Assembly: GCA_008933995.1 (NCBI GenBank)
Contig: WARS01000043.1
Location: 1,402,501-1,466,500 of the forward strand
Direction: 5' to 3'
Source of the DNA: Datnioides undecimradiatus
Lineage: Eukaryota; Chordata; Actinopteri; Lobotiformes; Datnioididae
DNA: 64,000 nt
The translations under genes were made by a program, and so were the position numbers. The notes under the pieces were generated by a model. It was given only the letters and a program-made list of their open reading frames with translations, made no database searches and was not told where the DNA came from. Positions 13,071 through 25,500 of this stretch are shown here, one piece after another. Positions within the stretch are counted from its first letter, which is position 1; each line of letters starts with the position of its first letter.

Positions 13071-14599
13071 GATTTCATCGAATGCACCCGCAGTTCTCAC
13101 ATCGAGAAGAGGTCAGGAAAAAAGACATCCGGATTCATTGAGAGCCTGAAGAAGTATTCCTCCTAAAAAGCAAGTGAAGAATAATGAAAAGAGCTTTAAA
13201 AGTACATATGAGACAACGGTACACAGGCTGAGGATCTAATTACAGTACAGGTGACCTGTTGGATTGACTGTGTGGGGGAGGGGGGAGGATTAGTGGAGGA
13301 TTTCTTGGGTTTGAAAGGGTCACGCAAGCAAGGTAGCAGGGCAGGACTAGTCATTTGGACATGGTGCTAATCAGCTAATTCTGGCGAGGTTTCCCCTCAT
13401 GTGATCCAGCCACGCCTTTGCTAATCCATCCAGTTACGAATCTAACCATTGCCTTTTAGAATTTAACTCCTACGTTTTGCTGAATGCTCATGATCTCACC
13501 TATGGTAAATTGAATTTTAGCCATATTGGAAGACTTAAAAAAAACCCAAAACTCTGTACAGTAAAGACTATCCTTTTTCTATCTAATGACCTTTCCTTTT
13601 TAATAATAGGCTGCGGTATTGGCTCACCATAGTTAACCTGTGTCTAAAACAACCTGTGTCTAAAACGAGGAGACTGTTTTACTTGTTTGTTTGTTTTTTT
13701 TACTTTTATACTTTCATTTTTATACCTGTATTCTGACGCAAGTCCCTCTGACTCCCAAGGAATTCCTTAAAAGTAAATGTATTATTGAGCTGGAGTCCAT
13801 ATGTAAGATGTGTGAGCAAGTTCTGTCTGGCACTAGGGTGCAAAGTGTAATCTTGGATGTGATTTATCACCTGACAGGGTGGACCAGAGGCTTATGATAG
13901 AGGGCCAAACTGAACCTACCTGCGTTGACAGGTTCACATTTATGTATCCCTCTCATATTTTCTGCACACGTTGGCTTGGGCGCACACAGCCTTTGCTCCT
14001 AATGCATTTTTAATGTGGCAGTGCATTTTGTTAGAGTATTTTCAAGCGTGTGTTGGGAGAAATAATTTTATTACACATATTACACCACCCTGAAACTTCA
14101 ATGCACGTTTGAACTAAAAGGCATTCAGAAAGTGCAAACCTCTGGTTTTGGAAAGTCCTTCAGCTTGATGACATAGCCAGTGACATCATTCCTATTACTC
14201 ATTTTCAATTAAGTTGTGTCTTTACAAACACAACTTAGGGAATTAGCCTTTATCATTATTGGTTTTCTCTGGTCGCAGGTAAATTGCTTATATTAGTACT
14301 GCAGTAATGTAAATAATTTAAAATATTTTAATCCATCCAAATGTAATATTATCAAATATACATGTCAATTGTTGGCTGCCAACTGAAGAGGATAGGGAGA
14401 CATCTAGTGGTATGAGGTTATTACTAATTACTCTTTTATTTCCTTGTGATACAAAATTTCCTTCTCTTAAAGGAGTTGTTTGTCTTGACAGTCTGATCCT
14501 ACCTGACCGTATTTCATGACTCATCTGACAGATATTGGCTCATGTGATACCACAATGAGTCCTACCAACCTACTCGTAACCTGAACATCAAAACAAAAT
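13071..14599. other. Intergenic lrit3-gpm6a: lrit3 promoter side
   Basis: No gene supported. It contains the lrit3 5' flank above 13070 and the region beyond the gpm6a poly(A) signals. This short gap joins genes that are far apart on human chromosome 4, so it marks an evolutionary junction. I see no transposon at the junction itself. Confidence 0.55.
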
Positions 14600-16550
14600 G
14601 GACGCGAAAGACAGAAAGTATTTATTAACAAGTACACAAGTGAATTTTATTAATGCAAGCAAATTTGATCATACAGGTCAAATAAGCCACTTCAAGCTGT
14701 TGGCACATGAATGTACAAAACAGATTTAATTTAAAGCCTGCTACTAAGCATTCGTAGTGAAAATACAAAAGACTAATACGAGGAGAAAGCTGAAAGCATT
14801 TTTTCAGATCATTACAGAGTAAGCAATGTTGGTACAAGTATCCATTTTAAGACATGGTTGAGAGCTCATCACAAACTAAATAGACACAACTCAAAGACTA
14901 CAGTCTCTAATATCAGTAGCATAACGCGGTAAGCGTGGGAGGTTTAGTACTGCACATATGAACAAAGGGTTGATCCAGCAAGACAGTGAGAAGTGTAAAA
15001 ATAAAGAAGTGAAATAAAGTAACTTTTGAGTCAATAAGACTATATTAATGCATGTCCATGCCACGAAAAACATCTAAATTCACAGTCTTTACTAACAGTA
15101 CAGTTATCCAACTTTCAGTTGAACACCAATGCGCTTACATCTAGAGAGAGCACAGAAATGGTCAAATAAGTGCATGAAACTAGCTTTCGGAAATACTGAC
15201 AAAACAAATTTTGCCAGGCAATGAACTGACAGGCCACCGTTGTAGTCGTCTGGCATCAGGATGTGTAAGCAATACAGTTACTGTCATGAACAACATTACT
15301 GTGACACACACTTTTCTCACATCTGATAATTCCACCAAGGAGTGCCATTACACCAACAAGTTTTTTATTGTCAAGGTTTCTTTTTCAATTGAGACTGACT
15401 GAATGCAGAGTGGGCTGACCCACAGTGATGTCCTTTTATTCTCACATGAATTGCCCTTAAATGTCAGTGCTTAACATATACGTTTGCTTTGATATATCAG
15501 TATATACAGTGCAGAGTTCTGCAAAAAAACCCAAACAAACTGGAATTTTAGTATTTATAAATTTCCACTTTTAAGAATTAAAAAAACAGGTTATGAAAGC
15601 ATGTTTGCATGTGCTTTTGTGGCTTGTGATTCAAAGACAATGGAATCATTCACAGTCCTAAAATACATTTAATTGGCAAGATTATCAGAAAATAACCCCT
15701 AATTCTTTTTCAATCTACTGATCATGTCTTTGATATCTATCAAAGTCTTTCCTGTTTAACAGGCTTGGCACATCTAGCAAATATTTGATTTACTCTAATG
15801 ATTTGGTATTTATTATTGTGTTGTCTTGCTATTGTATAACTTCAAATAGAAAAACAGATTGAATTACTTTCATGTGAAAACTGTTTTAATCCCTGGGAAT
15901 ACTGGTATGACAAAGGCTTACGATACTTCATGGTTGCGTTGTGAGAGTTAAAATATTTTCAAAACTAACCACCCGTTCACATACAGTACATAGTTCTTGA
16001 ACATGAAATCTCCAGACACACGGCATGAGAAATGTGCTTGAAAACCCTTTTAAGCCCCTGTTGACCCCCTCAGAAATCAGCAAACAAAATAAATTATGCA
16101 TGAGAGCAAAATGACACGTAGCATCAAATAGAAATTCAATAAAAAATAAAACAATCATAGGCAAATTATTCAAAGTAAAAAAAAAAAAAAAAGCTGAAAT
16201 ACTACTGCTACTTCTGATCCTACAAACTACACTAAAACTACTATCAGCACTAAACGACTTGTATCAAGAATAATATAACTGCCATAATGATAATCATAAC
16301 ACCATCCATGAGAGAGGTAAAGGGGCTTTTTTTCATCTGAAATGCTGTTTGTGACTGAGGAGGTTTGTGTGACGTCCCCCCCAGATCACATTGTCATATG
16401 ACGCACCAGTGACATCAGCAGTGGCGAGGGCCCTAGGCGCCATCCGCCCCCCCTCGGGAGGGGATGGTAGAGAGAGACAGATAGAAAGACAGAAGAGAGA
16501 AGAGAGAAGGAGAGAGGCCGGAGTGGCAGGGCCAGGCCTCACGCTGGTCT
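14600..16550 (-). other. gpm6a: Probable 3' UTR of gpm6a
   Basis: This follows directly after the gpm6a stop codon (16551-16553) and runs to two closely spaced AATAAA signals at 14646-14651 and 14621-14626. Its length (about 1.9 kb) fits the long 3' UTR known for mammalian GPM6A transcripts. Just after the stop it carries a CT-rich tract (minus strand, around 16450-16515) with a small hairpin (CCCCTCGGGAGGGG). The exact end is inferred from the signals only. Confidence 0.55.
14621..14651 (-). terminator. gpm6a: Tandem poly(A) signals of gpm6a
   Basis: Two AATAAA hexamers on the minus strand, 25 bp apart (14646-14651 and 14621-14626). No coding sequence lies between them and the gpm6a stop codon. 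Confidence 0.5.
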
Positions 16551-19500
16551 TTATGTGTAGGCGTTGAGACGCTCCTTGGAGCGAGTGGAGTGGATATCAT
16601 GAAGCTCCTGCTCCTCCTTCGACTTGATGTCCTCGTACTTCTGCATTCGGCAGGCGTCCTTCACGTAGGCCCAGTTGGCGGACAGCACCATCAAGTAATG
16701 GATCTGTGAGATGTGAAAAGTTATGAAGTGTGACACAAAGCCTGTACAGAACCAGTTAAAAGTACACATGAGATCTGCTCTCAGTGATTTATGTTCATAT
16801 CTTTTCAGTCAAATTTCATTTAAAAAGTTTGTAAAATCCAAAAGAACTTAACTGTGACTCATATGGGGTGGACTATTGACTGGACTTATTACTCTTATTG
16901 TAGTTTTTATTATTCATTTTATTATCTGGGTGCAAACTCACAACTTAGACTGGTTGTATACGTCGTTTAGACGAGTTAAGCTTGTTTTGGTCTGATCCTT
17001 CACATTAAAGACTAAATTTCCCATAGTCCAGCAGGTGGCAGCATTATATTAAAAGTTGTTTGGGACTAGTATTACCATGGCAGCTAAGGTTTCAATGCAT
17101 GTATTGTGTTTTCATGACTGAAGCCACAACACAGCTTCTCTTTTCTTAAAGGGGGAGGGTTTTATAGGTGCACATCTCCTTGTTTTTGACCAAGTTGGGG
17201 ATTTGAGACCTACACACTAAAAATGCTAACATATTTAGCTTTTTTTAAATAGTGTTTTTTCATTTACATGCAGCTGCTGAGTAAGCATTTTTAAAATATT
17301 TTTTTTTAATATCTGATAGTGTTTCTGCATTTTAAGCTTTTTTTTGTGGGCAGCTTGCTGTTGGGATGCATCAGTATATCTGTTCCAGTGATTATCCTCC
17401 ACCTTCAGCCAGTGTAAAAAAAACCAAAACAAACATACACTGATGTGGGAGAAGAGCCCTTCCACAATTTGCAACATCATCACTGACTAGCAAACACTCT
17501 CTGTTTCTCAGAAAATGGCTCCTCACAAATTACCGAGTGATGTTTGCAACAATCTCTGAGCCTTTCTTCTCCCTGTTTCCATGACAACGACATGACATGC
17601 CTGGCGCCTCCGACAGAGGGAGGGAGACAAACCCTGTCTTTTTCACTGCGCCAAAATGCCTTCTCTCCCATCTAGAGCTATTCTCTCACAGGCAAACTGA
17701 ACACAGCAATGGACCAGCCACAACAAAACGCAGCTATTTTCCCAGCTGCAGTATTTTCCCCACAGTTATAGTACCTTATTTACAAAATAAACCCCTACCA
17801 CTGCAAATATTGAGTATGAACATATAAAAATGTAAACATATTTGCTAATGCCACAGCAAGTTCTGTCATTTATGGAGAATATTAGATTAGTTTAATTTGT
17901 ATTTAAAGATACATGCCACAGACAGTGTCTTACAGTTCTGTCTTCTGGTTGTGCTTTTAAAGGGTTTTAGTTATGTTTTGACTTCTTGTCCTATGATAGA
18001 GATGTACAATGTTTCTTTGTGGGGGGTTTTTTGTGTGTGTGTGTGTCTCACCATAGCAATCACAGCAGCTCCTGCTCCAGCGAGGGCACAGATGAACAGG
18101 TGGAAAGTCATATCCAGCTGTAGCAAAAACAAATTACAGCAGCCATTACTCTCAAAGATGGCCACAAATGCATCAAATCTGCAATACAAACATTATATAT
18201 CACACGTAGCTTTGGTGCGGCTCTGGTCTTAGCCCTACATTGAAAGATCAGCTCTTCAAACTTCCCACATAACATATTTAAAGTTGCTTGACAGGATATC
18301 TTGGACATCAGAGGTTGTGAGTTCAGGGTTGCATGCCTAGTAGTTTACGTCAGTCATAGTGACTGGCTGAATAAGTGAAGAGCCAATTGAAATGCAGCTG
18401 GGGGATCTGAACAGTTAGGTCAAGATGCTAAAGAATCAAAAAGAGTTGTGCTATCTACAGTAATTAATTGTATTTTATACTTTGAAGTTACTTTGACCGT
18501 ACCTCATTGGATTCACACATCTTGTAGAATTTCTCTGATCCAGCACACACCGTCTTCGCCTCATTAATTGGCACAATACCTGAAATATAAGTGGCTTGTT
18601 TAGAGAGCGTCTATGTAAAGTAGAGACAGAGAACAGACGAGAGCTTTGTGCAAAATGTGTGGCGAAAGGTCTGCATGTACGATTACATAACTATAGTGCA
18701 GACTTTATGTCATACACTGTCATACACAGGCAACGTATAGGCCTCTAATATGGTGGTGGCAGCACAAATGGTTGTTGACGCAGAAGCAGTATTAGTGGCT
18801 GCTGGTGGCTAATGGACTGAAAGACATGGTGCTAATTAAAAATAATGAGCCAGCCATATAAGCTACTGATACAATGGACCTTTAACCCAGCTTAACATAA
18901 CGTTATTCTGAATCATTAAAGTTACCACGATCCTTTATATTGTAGATATAAAAATGGGGAACTTCACCTTCAAACTGAGTCGATTACAACATTTAATCTC
19001 TGAAATAAAACAAACTGACTATGAATTTCTTTCAGTAATAATGCCAAAATAAAATTTTGCATCCTATCAATAATACAAAGTCTTAATAGCTACATGATTA
19101 TCTATCATTTAAAGAGGAAAAAACAGTGATTCATATTTCCATGCATTTTGTCATCAGAAGTTTGTCACAAGCCGAAACTCAGTCTCCCTGATAACAATGA
19201 GGGTTTGACTAATACCTGGAACAGTAATTCCCATCCCATGAGGTTCTTATCCAATGGAAACATTGTTCACTGCCCCAGTAACTAGGACAAAGTTTAGATA
19301 AGACTTGGCAAGAGGAGATATATCAAGAACTATGTGCCAGAAAGCTAACGTTATGCTAGCAAGAGTAATAAGATTAATAAGATTGGTGATGAGGCACTGA
19401 ATAAATAAGATATTCAGTTTTTTTTCATGTATTTCTAATTTCACTAATGCCAGTACATGTGTATGCCAAACACGATACACCACCTGTTAATGTGCTGTTT

Positions 19501-22500
19501 CATTTTCAGTAGCTTTCCAGTCAGTCCAAAGCTGTCATATTCCCCAAATAAGTCAAAACAAATGCTGACGTCACTCATCGCTACAATTAGCCTCAGTGTA
19601 AGTGTGCATTAAATTGTAAATGGAGTCTCTGACTGCATCCCTCTTGCTATGGTCACTCATTTTAGATACAGGCTAAAGCTACGCATTAGGTGTCCGTTGT
19701 CAGGATTTAATGGACACCCTGCAGCCAATCAGAATCGAACATTCACCCAGACCATAGTGTGATGTAAGTTAAGACACATGTTGTACTGAGACTCTTTGAC
19801 ATAGATATGAGATGTATGTTCAGCAGTGGGAGGTGAGGTAAGGCCGTCCTTACCATACTGGCGTGGGTCCAGGCAGAGAGTGGCCCCCTCCAGCACAGTC
19901 GCATTTTGACAAATGTTCCAGATGTTGAAGTATATAAAGACTGGGAGGGAGGTAAAGGCTGTCACTCCGAGCCAAGCCAGCATGAAGATGTATGTCAGCA
20001 TGATGAACTGCAGGGGCAACAGAGAACCACAGATCATATTTAGGGAATGTGTCTATCAACAGTTTCAGTGGAAATCTGTGTAAGATTGAACTTTTTGTCC
20101 ATTTTCAAGTTTAAAGAGTAAAGATATGACTCATTTTTCTCAGTCCTGATGCATTTCTACTGCTACTGTAGCACGGGTGTGTTTTGCTCCTGCGTGTTAC
20201 GGAAGGACATGCAGTTCAAATACAAATCGTCTGGTGGGAACCTGTGACCTTTCTGGTTGCGAGGTGTTCCCAAGTCACGGCTAACCCCCGGTCTTATTTT
20301 GGTTTGGACATGTCCATGGGCACAAGATTAACACGCGCCAACTTAATGACCCAAATGACCACAAATACCACAGCATAGCTCATTTCCCTTGCCTCCCTGT
20401 GGAGCTTCAGATTTACTGAGCAGTTATATCCCAGAGATAATCTTGTTATGATTGCTGCAGGCTCTTTGATATGCTCTGAATGAGAGTGCTCCTAATTTTT
20501 TATTCTCGTTACGGCAGCATAATACAATTATTTTGATAGATATTTTCAATGTAATTTTAGAGAACCTCGGTTGTGACACAATATGTTATTAGGAATGTAT
20601 TTTTTGAGATAATTCACACAAACACGTGCAAATCCACAAATTGTTTAATGCATTGAAGTATTACAGTGTGTTTTGCCACACTTGCTCAATCCCTACATGT
20701 TCTATGTGATAAATTTCTTTGTATACAAGACTGGCTTAAGTAATAATCCATAACATTTGATGTAACACATTATAAATTCAGCCGTTACCCAGTTTGTAGG
20801 ATTAAGCTAAATGCAGCAGGTGGCTACATAACAGGAGTAGTGATTTCCACCATGGCTGAACAGAAAGGTTCACCTTTAGAAACCTTCACCTACTCAACTT
20901 TAAAGGGTAACTCCTGGAGATGTTAACAGTGTATTCACACTTGGTTTGGAGTTGTTCAAATCACCGTTTCACCCGAGATTTAGTTTGTTTTGTTATGAGT
21001 AAAGCGCAATTGCATTCTGATGAAGTGGATCAAGAGAGGGTCATCTCCAAGTGACTTCACTCAAACTCTAGAGATATTTGTTTGCATTTAAAAAGCATTT
21101 GCCCATACCACAAGAAACAACTGGCACACGCATGCGCAATAGTCTAGGAACTCTTGAGGCAGCACGTCTTCTAATACGATGCATCAGGACATAGATTTTC
21201 GAGTAGCAGCTCTAGATGCTCTCTGGAACTGCATATATTATCCATTTAATGAACACTGGTAAATATATAAACCATTTAAATTGATAAAAATGTTTAGCAA
21301 TACACACTGCTTTTCTTGTCCATAATGAAGATGAAAAAGAAGAGGATGGGTTGCTCTTGGATGTTGCCATGTTGATGCAAACAAACCAAGGGACATCAAA
21401 TTTAGTCCCTCAATCAGAGGGGGGCAAATTAACTCAGTCCTGAAAATGAACTCCTGAAACTGTACTACCAGCTCATGCCTGAAAAGTGCAGCAGCAGTGT
21501 AAACTAATATACAGAAATAGATATTATAATAGCTGTTAACAGTAGATGTGACTCTTACCCAAGCGCTGACACAACGTCCACAGGTGGTGATCTTGAAGTC
21601 TCCGTAGAGGTCTTTGATGGCTCCACTGGTGAAGAAGCCCTCCACCATCAGCAGGATGCCATACACGAAGAAAGCGGAGGCAATGCCGTAGATCACATAC
21701 TTGATGATGTCAATCCTGGAGAATGAACAGAGAACCACTGAAAAAGGAGATTTGATTGTGGTTTAAGTGATCCTATCCCTTCCTTTTGCTTTCAGCAACA
21801 GCGATAACACAGATGTCGTATTGTTTGACATGTTATTGTATTAAAAGCAAAAATCTGATTAATTTGGAGATCTGGTGTAGACTGGAAAATGTAGGCTGTG
21901 TCAAAGAGCACGTATTCTTGTTCCCCCTCTTCTGGAAAGGCAGCTTGCCAGTTTTTGAGGGTCAATAACGTTTTCTTCATCAACCAAGAGTCCCTTAAAT
22001 CCAGAGTAATCGTCTTCTGCTTACATGGTGAAGACGTCCAGTGCATCCACAGGGCTCCGCACCACCTCGAAGTAGTTCTGGAGGATGGTGACGGTGCCAG
22101 ACAGGGCCTCATGTCCGCAGCCGCAGAACAGAGCCACGCCCGCATACAGCAAGATGGTGGCTATGAGAGATGGGTACGGGATCCCGCCCAGGCATTTGAT
22201 GCAGCACTCAAGGCATCCTAGAGACATGGAAAAATCAAAAAAGTAAAAGTATTAGTCAGAAAAGTAAGGAAAGGACCATAAAACTTCTCATGTTCCAGGA
22301 TGGATGGAAATTCTTGGCCGGTATTTTACCGTTTAGCTGAAATTGAAATAATTCACCAAATCTGGAAATGGGCGAATGCATTTGCATGTCGTACACAGTA
22401 CTGCTGTTTACTTTTAGAGAATCTCAGACTTTCAAACCACAGTTTGGAGGTAGTCATGCGTGTATGCACAGTGGAACAAAATACAACAACTTGACAAAGC

Positions 22501-25500
22501 TGGACTTCTGTACTCTGTCTGATAGGTGGGCAGCTGATTTCTTGACGCACGGACTGTCGAAGCATTCAAAGCCACAAAATGGAGCAAGGTATTTAATGGC
22601 TCCTTCCACGTTATCTTTGCAGTGATCTGGACTCACATTTTCCCCCCGTGCAGCACATTCGTTCTGTCAGTTGTTCAGCCCTACAGAGGATGCTGACATT
22701 TTATTCAGCACTAAAAACTCAGCCAGAGCTTTACATAGTGATCCTGACCTATAACCCCATTCTTCTCCGCCGGGCTTCCTGTCCCCGGGGGCCCGTAAGG
22801 TGACTAATCACTGCTCGGCTCCAACTTCAATCTCCTGTCGCACAGATTGCTCTCAGAGAAGCTGAGTCTGTAAACACTCGTGCACGTGAGCGTGTCTGTA
22901 TGAGCTGCTTAGATTTATGAGTCTCCGTGTTGCGCGCGTGTGTTTCCGAGGCACTGAGTCAGTCATTTCTCAGAGTAACCACAACAGAAGTGGACTTTAT
23001 TTCCTTTGGAGCCCCTGAACAAAACCTGACTTTATTGGGTCTTGAGGTGCATTGCAGTGTACTAACCACACAGACAAATATTTCACATAGCCCAGCCTAT
23101 TCTAGTTTATCACACATGCTGACACATGAAGACTAATTCTTCATTTTTGATGACAGAGGGCAGCATAACTGTCTGAAGTCCAAAGAAATGCCAGCGAAAT
23201 GTACAAATAAAAGCTCATGTTCACAGAAAAATAGAAATTCCTCTTAATCATTTGCAGTGGTATCAAGGCCCGTGATTTAATTCATCCACGTTCATGCTGC
23301 CATTAACGTGACAGAAATGAGACGCTGTGACAGCGCAGTCAGTTTTCATTGCCAGTTTTAGAGATGATAAAAGATCTCACGATCGTTCATCAGGGATGTT
23401 TTCAGCGCCATCTCTTTTATGATTATCTCCCCGTCTTCACCTGCGTTACAAAGCGGGGAGCCACAGGAAATATCCCTCCTCCTCCTCCTTCTCTCCTTCC
23501 TTAACTCTCTGCCTCTGACTCTGATCCAAACCTGAGTGGAATACCAAGTAGCTGGTCCGCCTGCTGGGCTCTGCTGAGCACTCAGACACTTGGTGCAGCT
23601 CCGACCCTCACCCAGATCTGCATCCTCGCTGATGTAATCCAACGTTAGACTGTAGAATGTCTCTTCTGCCTTCTTGCTTTGTTTTGAACCTCTTTTGTAG
23701 ATGAAAGCTTTGTTGATAATATATGCCATTTCCTAATGAACTGTGCAACTCTTTATACTTGTAATCCACCCAGGTCAGCCACAGCTTTAAGAAATACTCA
23801 TAGGTCATTTGAAATATTGACATAATATGGGTGTTGATGCCAAAGGGACGTGTCTCTATTCCCTGTTTTCAACATTATCTGTTTGCAGACGTGTTTGTGG
23901 GCTTAGTTGTGCAAAATGTAAAATATACCAAGTTTATACTCAAGCGAATGGTTTGGAAGAGATATGCATCAGGATAAATGGGTCTTCTCTAGGTTTTCAT
24001 CGAAAAGAACAGGTAGGGTCGCTGTGATGCCAAGGGTTTGTTGTTTACAACATTCCATATCATCACAGCCTTGGTCTTTCTCCAGCACACCCATTTTCCC
24101 ATCCCCAGGGGAGTGGGACATTACCAGGGAAGGGACATCAAATTCAGGAGGTACCTCGCTTTTGGCGCTTTACAGACTATCAGGTACTGACAGGGCCATC
24201 TGACATTCACTCCCAGGCGGTTTCACACCAATTCACACCTTTATTCATGAGAGTATGTCAACCTGTGGTAGGTTTAAATGGCTTGGACTCCCCATCTGCC
24301 AGTAAAACTGATGCTACCTCTCGGATGAATAGTCACACGGCTTCACTTTCCTAACAGTAGGTCAAGTGTGGTTTTGATAGTAATGTAACATGTCAATCCC
24401 CATGCTCAAATAATTAATGTCAAACAATTAATTGTGTTATTTCGTCTGTCAGCTATATTTCAGAATGCTCCCATGGAGGCAGTGTGAATTTGTTTATATA
24501 AGTTGATATATAGAAATTGTATTTCACAGATCTTTATTGAAAATGCATGCATATGCATTGGATTCTGGTCCGTTAGACATACAGTTTGTAGAACTTGTAT
24601 CTTTATGATTGTGCTAGAAATCTCTGCAAGACGGCTCAGATCAGATTGACTATATTTGATCATATATGTGCACCACTGTTGGCCAGAGATTCACAAACAT
24701 ATTAAGAAAATTGTCAGTGGTACAGCACTTAGACGGAGAGCGTTTCTGTCACCACCCTTTCCCTCACACTCATTATCTCGAGTTACCTTATCTTTTCAGG
24801 AAGCAGGCAGTGACAGGATTTATTGACGCGATTGTGTTTTCTGACAAGATGAGCGAGAGCAGTCGCGGTTACCGTCCGTGCTCAGGGTCAGTGGGGCCTA
24901 TTTAAGCCGAAGTAACAGATCAAACTGTTCATTCATATAAAACGTGCAGCAAAACTGACAACTGACTGTTTAAATGATGAAATCCTATAAGATTGCATAG
25001 TTATTTCTGCCTCGGTGTCATGTGTGAGCGAATGCTCTTTGGGTTTTTCTGAATCACCCTCATGCAGCAAATGAGAGCTTAACAAAACAATATTTGTTCC
25101 TTATTTGTATTCGTATTTAATCAAATTAGATAAGTTATATGAGCTTAGAGATGGTGAGCAAACAGAATTCAATTATTTCTTTTGCCCACCTTTGAGACAC
25201 ACTGGGTAAATTTGGAGCTGTTGATGCCCGCAGCCTGTGCTGAACACGAAGGGAGATGAGCAGGGATATAAAAGATTTATGTCACGGCTTCAATCAAGGT
25301 TTATTACCTCTGCATTATTCACATTTCTGCACACAGATTAAACCAGCTGGAGCCGGCATTTGCTGTTCTTCACTTTCAAATATATTTTACTTTTCCCCGT
25401 TGTACAGCAGGGCCAATCAAATCACGAGTCAGGTGCCATTACTGCTTATTACAGACCCCAAACAGCAGACCTGGCCACCAGTTTGCATGACAATACTTGG

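Noticed and set aside
23358-23729. 123-codon minus-strand frame with an Arg-rich segment
   Set aside because: The RRRRR stretch comes from a CCT-type repeat. No start context, splice sites or family similarity support it, and it lies in gpm6a intron 1.
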